From positions 434,001 through 498,000 of the forward strand of contig CAVRXM010000001.1 in NCBI GenBank assembly GCA_963725085.1: a stretch of 64,000 nt of DNA, read 5' to 3'. Both the position numbers and the translations under genes were made by a program. The stretch is from VRUE01 sp963725085. Lineage in GTDB: Bacteria; Actinomycetota; Thermoleophilia; Solirubrobacterales; 70-9. Below, piece after piece: positions 38,095 to 46,271 of this stretch. The notes under the pieces were generated by a model that did not search any database, was not told where the DNA came from, and was given only the letters and a program-made list of their open reading frames with translations. Position 1 is the stretch's first letter. Each line of letters opens with the position of its first letter.

Positions 38095-38727
38095 ATGCCG
38101 CCGACAGCACGCCCGATTCCGAGCTTCATCGCCGACAGCACCCAGGAGGGGATCCCGCAGGGCCGCTTCGCCGAGCGCCTCGCCGGCCCGTTCCGCGAGG
38201 CCTGCGACGGAATCGAGGACCTGCCCGACGGAGTCGAGGCAACCGAGGAGCTCCTCTGGTTCCCGGAGCGCTCCTGGGGCGGCCGGACCTGGGTCCCGTG
38301 CACGACCCGGGCGCCGGGGCCGGAGGGGGAGCTGGAGCTGTTCGGCCACGTCTCCTACGCCCGTCCCGAGGGGGGCGAGCCCGAAGACTTCAAAGCGGCG
38401 GCCGACTTCACCGACGTGATCGCCGAGGACAACCCGGACTGGAAGATCGACCTCAACGACGACGTGGTCGGCCGCTGGCTCGGCGAGAACGGCCGCGCCG
38501 GCGACGTCACCCTCGTCTGGGGCCGGCCGCTGATCGCCAACGCGGTCGCCGCCACCGCCGAGCTCGACGGCGGGACCGTCGACCAGGAACTGGTCTCGGG
38601 CGACCGCTTCACCCTCCTCGCCCTCGACGCCCTCAAGGGCTACGGCGACGACATCTTCATGCAGATCAAGCTCTGGAGCCGGCGCGCCCAGGAGCTCGCC
38701 TCCGAGAGCCTCTACGACGTGCCCTAG
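38095..38727 (+). CDS. Conserved hypothetical protein
   Basis: A 210-aa soluble acidic protein without signal or membrane segments. Features are WFPERSWGGRTWVPCTTRAP, ELELFGHVSYAR and a C-terminal half with WGRPLIANAVAATAELDGG and ALDALKGYGDDIFMQIKLWS. I do not recognise a named domain. It starts 15 bp after the GalT-like gene, so they are probably co-transcribed. It ends in a stop overlapping that of the convergent gene. Confidence 0.75.
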   Translation: MPPTARPIPSFIADSTQEGIPQGRFAERLAGPFREACDGIEDLPDGVEATEELLWFPERSWGGRTWVPCTTRAPGPEGELELFGHVSYARPEGGEPEDFKAAADFTDVIAEDNPDWKIDLNDDVVGRWLGENGRAGDVTLVWGRPLIANAVAATAELDGGTVDQELVSGDRFTLLALDALKGYGDDIFMQIKLWSRRAQELASESLYDVP

Positions 38728-39521
38728 CGGGCCCGGCAGCTGCGGACCGATTCGGTCCGCATCTGTTTGCCGCCCTCGAAGGTGTAGGTGGCGCGGGCGA
38801 AGGAGAGGAACCCGGCCGTGAACCCTTTCGGGATCGGGCAGGAGGCGCTGAGGTAGCTGACCCGATGGCCTTCGTAGTTGAATTTGCGCGAGACGTAGAC
38901 GTGGAAGTTGGCGACGTGGGGCCAGGGGCCGACCGATTTCCGGATCGTCGTGATCAGGATCGTCTGGTAGGGGCCCTCGCTGGTGGACGGTGAACGGGAT
39001 CACGAATGAGACCGGCGGGTCGGCGGTGAAGGCGTGGACCAGGACCTTCGGCCGGCCGGCCTTGGTCTTTCCGTTGAAGACGAGGAGGTGGGCTTTGATC
39101 CGGAACGGTTCCTGGTAGGGGACGAAGATCTCGGCGTCGAGGCCGCCGCGGCCGACGAGGGCCGGCCCGCAGGCCCTGATCGCCTGGCCGCTGAGACGGC
39201 CGGCGAGCCGTTACTGCGGGCAGACCGGCAGGCCCTTGGTGTGGAGCACGCCTCTCCAGGCCAGTTCGAGCCGGATCCAGTTGACCCGGGGAACGGGCGT
39301 CTTGTCGGCCGTGATGACCCGGCCGGAAAGGTGGACCCCGACCGGCGCCGGGTCGTGCCGCGGCAGCTTCAGCGGGTGGATCCCGCCGTTGAGGGAGACG
39401 ATCAGGTTGCCGACCTGGGACCGCTCGGCTGTGGCAAGGGGTCGGATTGCGACGGCGCCAGCCGCGGCGACGGCGACGAGCGCGAGGACGAACCGGGTGT
39501 CGGGCGAGCCGCTTCAGACAA
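38724..39521 (-). CDS. Exported hypothetical protein (frameshifted)
   Basis: After joining three frames the protein reads an N-terminal hydrophobic segment (RFVLALVAVAAAGAVAIRPL), VGNLIVSLNGGIHPLKLP, VHLSGRVITADKTPVPRV, WRGVLHTKGLPVCPQ, then DAEIFVPYQEPFRIKAHLLV, PKVLVHAFTADPPVSFVIPF, and finally HVYVSRKFNYEGHRVSYLSA and GGKQMRTESVRSC. It is a beta-rich secreted protein with conserved cysteines; I know no function. The start is uncertain: a TTG at 39521 gives an N-terminus SEAARP before the signal but needs a one-base repair. Shifts lie near 39500, 39213 and 38985. Confidence 0.68.
38741..38761. terminator. Possible terminator hairpin inside the convergent gene end
   Basis: TGCGGACCG-ATT-CGGTCCGCA is a perfect 9-bp stem 14 bases past the plus-strand stop at 38727, followed by TCTGTTTG. 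It lies within the last codons of the minus-strand gene, so it would terminate plus-strand transcripts. Confidence 0.5.
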
Positions 39522-39786
39522 GCCTCCCCGGTGCCTGGAGCGGCAGTACCGATACCTCCGCGGTGTGACCCATCCGATGTCCTCGGTTCAAGATCAGGCG
39601 CCCAGTGCACGGGCACCTCTTCCGCTCAGAATACCTTGTCTGGGCCGCTTTTGCGGTACGTATCTGTACTTTTTTGAATTTCGGCTCTGCCCGGCTTCTG
39701 GCGCGGGCGGAGCCAAGAACTCCAGAGCGAGCGGCGCCTTACGCAGGTCTCTTAGGAAATTCAGGCGTTTCTATTCGTCTCAGCAT

Positions 39787-40468
39787 TCAGCCATATGCCT
39801 CTTCCCATAACGTCCTGCCAGAGGCGCTCTCGGTGACGAGGCGCTCCACCGACCAAGTGCCGGTAATGGCGAACGCTGCGTAGCGGAAGTGGGCCAGGCC
39901 GGCCCTCTGCTCCGTGGTCGGGCTCGGCTCTTGGAGTTGGATCGTCGCCTGTCGGCCGTCCTTGTAGGTCACCTCGACCCGGCGGGCGGCCGGTGAGGCG
40001 ACCATGCCGACAGCGGTGAGGCTGACCCGCATGTCCGCCGAGGCCTGGGCGCCGGTGACGATCAGCGGCGGCTGGGTCGCGGCGAGGTGGGTCGAGCGGC
40101 TCGACGCATCCCTGGTATCGGCTCCGTTCGTAGTCGAAACGGCTCCGTTCGCCGTTTCGTCCCGACCTGAAGGCATGGACGCTGAGCCGCTGCCTCGCCG
40201 GAGGGCCGCGCGACCTTTACCGACCACTGGACATCGCCCATATGCCCGCCGGCGAGGCCGACCCATGGATCCGATCCGGGACGTGCGCCAGGGCGGGGGC
40301 CGCCGTGATGCAGAGCAAGGCGACCGTCGCAGCGCCAGCAGGACCCGCGATCGGAAGCGCAGACCCGCCCGGGCGAGGCCGTTTACGGTCCCCCTCGGGC
40401 CACGGTGTCTGCGGTGACGATCGGGTCGCGCCGCACAGGGAAGAGACGGGTCGGCCCTCGTCTGGCAT
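39787..40468 (-). CDS. Exported hypothetical protein (one frameshift)
   Basis: The first frame from an ATG at 40468 contains a signal peptide (AGAATVALLCITAAPALAHV). After a shift near 40225 a second frame continues with a polar linker (DETANGAVSTTNGADTRDAS) and a C-terminal beta domain reading PPLIVTGAQASADMRVSLTA, ARRVEVTYKDGRQATIQLQE and FAITGTWSVERLVTESASG. No family recognised. About 227 aa if repaired. Confidence 0.58.
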
Positions 40469-40604
40469 TCCAGCTGCGAGTCTGCTGACGAAGCGTTTCT
40501 CGCATCCGCAATATCAGAACAGGAATGGACCGTAATGTCAAGATAACTGCCATTTTGCCCGACTATCAACGCCTAGCAAAGCAAAAATTGACTGTACCGC
40601 TACT

Positions 40605-41154
40605 TTATATTATCGCCGCAGTGGCTGCGGCCCAGCGCCTCGCCTCGGTGATCCCGAGATAGGGCATCAGGGTGACGTAAACGAGGTCGGGGGCAAGATC
40701 GGGCAGCGCGGCGGCCGTCCCCAGCTGGAGGTGGCCTCTGACGATCGTCGCGATCGACTCGATGACCGCCTCCTCGTGGATATCGCGAAGCGCCGCTCGA
40801 CCTCAACCACCTGCCGAAGGAGATCCGGCGAAGTAGGCGACCGCCTCCTGCTCGAGATCGACCTCGCCCGAGGCTCGGCGCCGGGCCTCGACGGTGAGCG
40901 CGTGGGCTCCCTCGGATCGGAGGCCGCAAAGTCGAGCACGGCCTGGATCCCGGCAACCACCTTGGCCTCCCACGCATCCTGGCCGCCGCAGGCCGCGCGA
41001 CCTGGTCCTTCAGTGCCGCGAAGCTGGGAAGGAATCGGGCCTTTCCACGCCGTGCCGCGGCCGCCGATGACTCGCCAGCCGCCAGCTGACCGATCCTCCT
41101 GCCGCCGTTCTCCTGACTCACCAACAATCGGCCAACCACTTCCTCCCCGTCCAT
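40605..41154 (-). pseudogene. TetR-like ligand-domain fragment (decayed)
   Basis: Pieces in three frames read EEVVGRLLVSQENGGRRIGQ, FLPSFAALKDQVARP, WEAKVVAGIQAVLDFAASDP, then HEEAVIESIATIVRGHLQLG and PDLVYVTLMPYLGITEARRW. The last two resemble the C-terminal helices of TetR regulators. No helix-turn-helix is visible before it and at least three shifts are needed. It may be the remnant of a regulator whose 5' half is gone. Confidence 0.42.
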
Positions 41155-41741
41155 GATTTCGTTTGAGGGCTGAATCGGAACACAGATGGACCATAAAGTC
41201 AAGGTCGGACGCACAGGAGACTGCTCGCGAGTGCACTCTCTCGGCTGCCGCAGAATAGCCCTTTTTCGAAGCGCTAATTTGGCTCTGCAACAGGTTTCCG
41301 GCCGATTGCGTTATATTGGTTCTCTTGCGTACCATTACGGTCTCTTGAAGCGGCCTCGACCAGTCACGATCGCCTCTGGTAGCCAGCTTCGGGCTCCGGA
41401 CTGGGCCCAGCGCCAAGTCCGCCTTTGGAACCCCCGTGTGCCTTACGAACGACTCTGTCCGTTGACCCGAGCGGCACTATATCAGAAATTTTGACGATTT
41501 CTTAGTGCCTCTGAGAGACACACGGGTCCGCGGCTGCAAACGCGGCACCTGGTTGAACTCGCAAAATCCCTGCTAATCGGTCAGGTATGCAGAAAGTTTG
41601 GAAGGCAGAGGCAATAGAGACCGACGCATAACCACAATACTTCAGGACTCACGGCAAGCCATTTGAGAGATCTATAGGTACCCGGATATGGTGACCGCAA
41701 TGGTGCGCACACCATGGGGGAACGCTGCAGACCTGAGGTCG
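41155..41741. other. Intergenic region, no supported gene
   Basis: 587 bp of relatively AT-richer DNA with no protein-like frame and no tRNA-like fold that I can see. It holds the upstream region of the double-TetR gene. Confidence 0.5.
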
Positions 41742-42999
41742 ATGAAGATGCGCCCGGGGCGTGGAAACACGCCCGAGGAGTCGGAGCGGAGCCAGCGCGA
41801 GCGGCTCTTCGGGGCGATGGTCGCGATCAGCTCCGAGCAGGGCTACGAGGCGACGAAGATCGGCGACCTGGCGAAAATCGCCGGCGTCTCGAGGGCCGCC
41901 TTCTACGACCACTTCGCGAACAAGAAGGAGTGCCTGCTGGCCGCGGTCGAAGCGCTCGTCGAGCCGACGATCGCCGCGATCGAGCGGGCCGAGGACGCGC
42001 CGACCGGCGAGGCGCGCGTCCATCAGGCGGTCGAAGCCTTCCTGAGCCTGATCGCGTCCCAGCCGGCGGCCGTCGCGGATGGGTTTCATCGAGGTCTACG
42101 CGGCCGGCCCGGAGGGCGAAGCGACGGTCGAGCGGGCGGTCGACACCTTCGAACGCTTCGGGATCGAACAGCTGAACCAGATCCCCGGGCGCAAGGGGAC
42201 CCCGCCGCAGATGGTGCGGGCGCTGCTCGGCGGCCTTCAGAAGGTGATCCATAAACGCCTCTACAGCGACGAAGCCGACCAGCTGCCGCGGCTGGCGAAG
42301 GAGATCGCCGACTGGGGCACTCTCCTACCCGCCGCCGCCTGGCCCGCTCGAGGCGCTGCGCCGCCGCGGCCGCAAGGCCACGGCCGTTCGCCGAGCGCCA
42401 GGCCGTCGCCCACCCGCCGGAGCGGGTTCTGCGGGCGCTGGCGGCGATCGTCGCCGAAAAGGGCTACAAGGAGACCAAGGTCGCCGAGGTGGTGAAACTC
42501 GCCGGCACCTCTCAGCGCGTCTTCTACGGGCACTTCGAGAGCAAAGAAGAGGCCTTCCTCGCGGCGCTCGACAGCGGCTCGGCGCAGATGCTGGGGACGG
42601 TCCTGCCGGCCTTCCGCCGGGCGAAGAGCTGGGAGGAGTCGGTCCGGGGCGCCTACGAGGCGATGTTCGCCTTCGGGATCGAAGAGCCCGAGTACACCCG
42701 GCTCGGCGCGGTCGAGATGTACACGGTCGGGAGAAAGGCGCTGCAGACCCGGGACCGGGTGATGGAAGGCCTCGAGGTTCTGCTGATGCCGGGCTACGAA
42801 CGGGCGCCCGACACCGCGCCGATCGCGGCCGAGGCGATCGGCGGCGCGATCTACGCCCTGATCCACGACCAGGTCAAGCGCCACGGGCCGGAGACGCTTG
42901 CCCGAGCTGGCGCCGATGGCGACCTACATGACGCTGGCGCCGTTCATCGGCGCCGAGGAGGCCTACGAGCGGGCGACCGAGGCGCAGGAGAAATGGTGA
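41742..42999 (+). CDS. Tandem double-TetR transcriptional regulator (frameshifted)
   Basis: Two TetR N-terminal domains in one gene. The first reads LFGAMVAISSEQGYEATKIG and VSRAAFYDHFANKKECLLAA, followed by a ligand-domain half (GFIEVYAAGPEGEATVERAV). After shifts near 42083 and 42322-42352 a second HTH follows: VLRALAAIVAEKGYKETKVA and SQRVFYGHFESKEEAFLAAL, with its own C-domain (YTVGRKALQTRDRVMEGLEV, LIHDQVKRHGPE) and a last shift near 42905 before LAPMATYMTLAPFIGAEEAY. No stop separates the halves once repaired (about 418 aa). ATG 41742 has GAGG upstream; longer starts from 41688 are possible. Ligand and targets unknown. Confidence 0.75.
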
Positions 43000-43071
43000 C
43001 GGCTGAACATCCGGCACAAGCCGCGATAGCCTCGGCTGGCAGTACTTCGAAAACCAGTCGAGGAGGTAGAG

Positions 43072-43366
43072 ATGTACGCACGAGTTGTCCGGTTCGAGGG
43101 CGCCGACGCCGATGCGCTCGAGCAGACGGCGTCACGGATCCGCTCCGATGCGGATACCGGCCCGCCGGAGGGTGTCCCGGCGAAGGAATTCCTCCTGCTG
43201 AACGACAAGGAGAACGGCCGCTCGCTCGCGGTCATGCTCTTCGAGACCGAGGACGACTACAACCAGGGCGATCAGACGCTGAACTCAATGGACCCACCCG
43301 GGCCCGGGCATGGGACAGCGCGTCTCGGTCGAGAAATACGAGGTCGGCGCCCAGCTCAAGGCCTGA
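43072..43366 (+). CDS. Small ferredoxin-like-fold hypothetical protein (one frameshift)
   Basis: Strong ribosome site AGGAGG at 43061-43066 and ATG at 43072. The protein reads YARVVRFEGADADALEQTA, GVPAKEFLLLNDKENGRSLA and VMLFETEDDYNQGDQTLNSM. A shift near 43300 then leads to GMGQRVSVEKYEVGAQLKA and TGA at 43364. This alpha/beta dimeric-barrel-like pattern is frequent in actinobacterial small proteins of unknown role. About 98 aa. Confidence 0.72.
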
Positions 43367-43417
43367 CCTCTACCCTTCACGACGCCGGAGCAGCTCGGCG
43401 AGGCTGTCCCGGCGCCT

Positions 43418-43490
<73 letters not shown>

Positions 43491-43491
43491 G

Positions 43492-46239
43492 CTAGTGGAA
43501 CCCAGCCAGGCGATGCGATCGACGACGCTGACTGGAATTGCCGCAGGCGGCCTTGGTCGGGACCTGCTCGGTGGCGGACTTCCCGTTCTGTCCCAAGTAC
43601 TGGACGGTGGCCACGGCCCGCCCGGCGCAAAGACTTCGGGTATTGATGATGTACCCCTTCTTGCCGCCGAACAGGGTTAGGCGGAAATGGCCTACCGGGG
43701 CGTCTGGGATCGTCGGAACCGTCGTCTTCAGGTGGCCACCGTTGATCGAGCTGGATTCGCCTTCGGGGATGATCGTCACCTGTCCGCCGAGAATGAAGGC
43801 GATGTGTGGGAGCCTGCCGAACCCCGACACCGCGTAGGCCGGACCCGTGAGCGGGGCTTCGAGCAGCGGGGTTTCCGTGGATGCAGTTCCGATCGCCGCT
43901 CGGCCTGCGCAGTGTTCCATTTCGAGCTGGGATTTGGAGCAAATCTTGGAAAGGTGGCGCTGATCGATCTCAAAGGCTTTCGGCAGGGTCACGGACAGCG
44001 ACTTGAGGTTCGCGTCGCCTGGGCGGGTGGTCAGGTCGAAGCGCAGGCTTGGGTTCTGGCTTCGAGCGGTCGCCCTTTTTCCGCCGAGCTGGTGAATCGT
44101 CATGTGCGGCTTGAAGCCAAGGGTCGAGCAGTTGACGACGTGGAAATAGGATGAGAAGTCCGTGACCGTCCCCTGGTCACCGATGCCCTGCGATTGGATC
44201 GATGACGGGCTGCAATTGGTCGGGTTGATCGTGAACTTTTCGCGGTTGATATTGACCTGGATCGTCCGCATGCGAATAGGCACCCCTCCGATGATTGAGG
44301 GCACCGTGTCGGATACAGCCCGGACCTGCGCGGTTAGCGGATCTATGTGTAGAGCGACCCTCACGACAACGGTTCCGTAGTCGTAGGGTCCGGCCAGGGC
44401 AGGGGTAATGGCGGCAAGCGATAGCGGGGCCCCCTTGAATGGGCCTGCGAGAAACATCTTGCCAACCGCGTGGAAAGGATGGAGGCCCGGTCCAGCGGCA
44501 ACGTTCGTCGTGCCGATCTGGCTCGAGGCTGGACAGCTCGAGGATGCCTGCTCTTCCCGCCCCAGCTTCTGCGCTGCCGCCGCGATTGCTGCCTCGGGGC
44601 AGTAACTGAGCCCGCGCAGATTTCCTGTGAACCCTGGCGGCATCGTGAAGTTGAGGTCGCCGAGGAACTGGTCGCCATCCTGGCGATCCAGGCGGAGGTG
44701 GAAGTCCGTGAAGTCTCCAGCCACCGGGTTCGTCGACCCGGCGGCAAGGCTCGGATGAAATGGCCTGATTTCCCCCGGACAGGTCGAGTCATTCGGGCCC
44801 GACGTCACGGAGATGATCGGCTGCGAATGCTGCGGCGCCAATGCAGAGTTCCAGGGAGTAAGAATCGAGTCGGCCTGGTAGATCTGGCATCTCGTGGGAG
44901 TCGCGACCAGACCGCGATCCGATGCGAAGAGGTGGAGGTTGAACCGTTCGAAAGGAACCTGCGGCAGTTCCGTTACGGACATGTTCAGCTGACCCGTCTG
45001 CGGATCCGGATGCACTGAGGCCACGATCTTTGCGTGGATGCCAAACCCGTTCGCCATCATGAAGACCCGGTACTGGTTTCCCGGTCGTGGTTCTCCGAAG
45101 TAGAGCGAGCCGCTCAGGGGGCCGTCCAGCGCCGGCGTCTCGATGTCGAAATTGCCGATCTTGGAGTTGTCAGGGCAATTGTCCGGTCCGGTGCTATCGA
45201 AGTTCGCCAGGGCGTCCGAGCAGGCCAACTGGCCGTCCGCGGCATCCGGATTGATCGATACCCCCACCGGCAACTGGAGGCTGCCCGATCGCAGGGTCGA
45301 CGGAGAATTCGCTCGCCCCAGGAACTGCCCGGCTTTCAGCTCTATCTCAAGGCCGGCAGCAGAGTCCGCCCGGCCCGAGGTGAGAGCTGCGTTGAACAGA
45401 GGGTCGAAGGCCTCGTTTTCGCATCCAGTCGTTGGCGGATGCGTGCTTTCCGCTTCCGAGGGGTTGCTTTCGTCCTGGTATGTGGTGACGACGAGCTTGT
45501 ACGGAAGCGGTTCGCCCGTGCAGACGGTTGGATTGTCGATGAAGGGAGCCTGGAGACGTGACGACGGGTGAGGATTGGAGCCACCCTGCGAAGCGCACGC
45601 GGTCGTGGCGGAGCCCGGGCAGCCCGCGGGATTGCCGGGAGAGCCTTTCGGAAAGCGGTCCAGATTGTGTTCCGTCGCGGCTGGAAAGCCCCAGATCGTG
45701 ATATCGGCTGAGTAGAGCGGGATCACCTGGCTGATTCCCGACACGGTCATCGTCAGGCCATAGTCGCTGTTGGTGCGAACGAAAATCGGAATGTTGATCG
45801 GCACATTCGCGACCGGCGCTATGAACGCAAGGCGAGCTGTCTCGTCCGGCGCCTGCGACTCCATGTCGAAGACCGGCGCGGTCCCGAGAAGTGTCCTTTC
45901 GAATCCCGCGTAGTTGGCCTTCACCGTGATGATGCCCACCTGGGAATCGCTCGGGCACTGCGTCAGAGCGAAGTCTTCCGCGGTGCACTTTTCCGCTGCG
46001 TTGGGATTGCCGAAGAGCCCCCTCGGTAGATGGACGGCGATGTCACGCGCCGCTTCCGGCTCACCCGCGTGTTCAAGTGAGAATGCCGTCTCGAGGTCGG
46101 GGTGACCTCCGGCCTGCGTTGTGGTCGTTGAGATCTGAATCGCTTCGATGCCCTCATTCGCCCAGGCTGGAGACGCGGCGGTGACCATCGCGAGCAACAC
46201 TGCTGCGGCAACGCTCACACTGGTTTTCACGGCCCTCAT
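43492..46239 (-). CDS. Large secreted protein, GGKKG family (fifth gene of the surface operon)
   Basis: 915 aa with a signal peptide (VSVAAAVLLAMVTAASPAWA). The body consists of beta-rich segments with spaced cysteines: ISTTTTQAGGHPDLETAFSL, CPSDSQVGIITVKANY, GVSINPDAADGQLACSD, a second CPASSQIGTTNVAAGPGLHP, KMFLAGPFKGAPLS, FTINPTNCSP, and the terminal FGGKKGYIINTRSLC with a basic end. It is a paralogue of 49845-52586, 1-1062 and 63653-64000. ATG 46239 has AAGGAG 9 bases upstream and begins the signal peptide. The same frame runs on upstream into the preceding gene because of an A7 run (46282-46288). Role unknown; probable cell-envelope protein. Confidence 0.83.
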   Translation of the reverse strand: MRAVKTSVSVAAAVLLAMVTAASPAWANEGIEAIQISTTTTQAGGHPDLETAFSLEHAGEPEAARDIAVHLPRGLFGNPNAAEKCTAEDFALTQCPSDSQVGIITVKANYAGFERTLLGTAPVFDMESQAPDETARLAFIAPVANVPINIPIFVRTNSDYGLTMTVSGISQVIPLYSADITIWGFPAATEHNLDRFPKGSPGNPAGCPGSATTACASQGGSNPHPSSRLQAPFIDNPTVCTGEPLPYKLVVTTYQDESNPSEAESTHPPTTGCENEAFDPLFNAALTSGRADSAAGLEIELKAGQFLGRANSPSTLRSGSLQLPVGVSINPDAADGQLACSDALANFDSTGPDNCPDNSKIGNFDIETPALDGPLSGSLYFGEPRPGNQYRVFMMANGFGIHAKIVASVHPDPQTGQLNMSVTELPQVPFERFNLHLFASDRGLVATPTRCQIYQADSILTPWNSALAPQHSQPIISVTSGPNDSTCPGEIRPFHPSLAAGSTNPVAGDFTDFHLRLDRQDGDQFLGDLNFTMPPGFTGNLRGLSYCPEAAIAAAAQKLGREEQASSSCPASSQIGTTNVAAGPGLHPFHAVGKMFLAGPFKGAPLSLAAITPALAGPYDYGTVVVRVALHIDPLTAQVRAVSDTVPSIIGGVPIRMRTIQVNINREKFTINPTNCSPSSIQSQGIGDQGTVTDFSSYFHVVNCSTLGFKPHMTIHQLGGKRATARSQNPSLRFDLTTRPGDANLKSLSVTLPKAFEIDQRHLSKICSKSQLEMEHCAGRAAIGTASTETPLLEAPLTGPAYAVSGFGRLPHIAFILGGQVTIIPEGESSSINGGHLKTTVPTIPDAPVGHFRLTLFGGKKGYIINTRSLCAGRAVATVQYLGQNGKSATEQVPTKAACGNSSQRRRSHRLAGFH

Positions 46240-46271
46240 CGTGTGGGTCTCCTTGATCATCGTTCTTGCGC

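Noticed and set aside
37024..38993. Extension of the slipin frame to a 939-residue protein
   Set aside because: After the frameshift at about 36463 the frame is a shadow of the GalT-like and hypothetical genes, which have clear motifs in other frames.
41155..41741. Possible small RNA or tRNA-like gene in AT-richer DNA
   Set aside because: I could not fold a cloverleaf or find a promoter-terminator pair; evidence is too weak.
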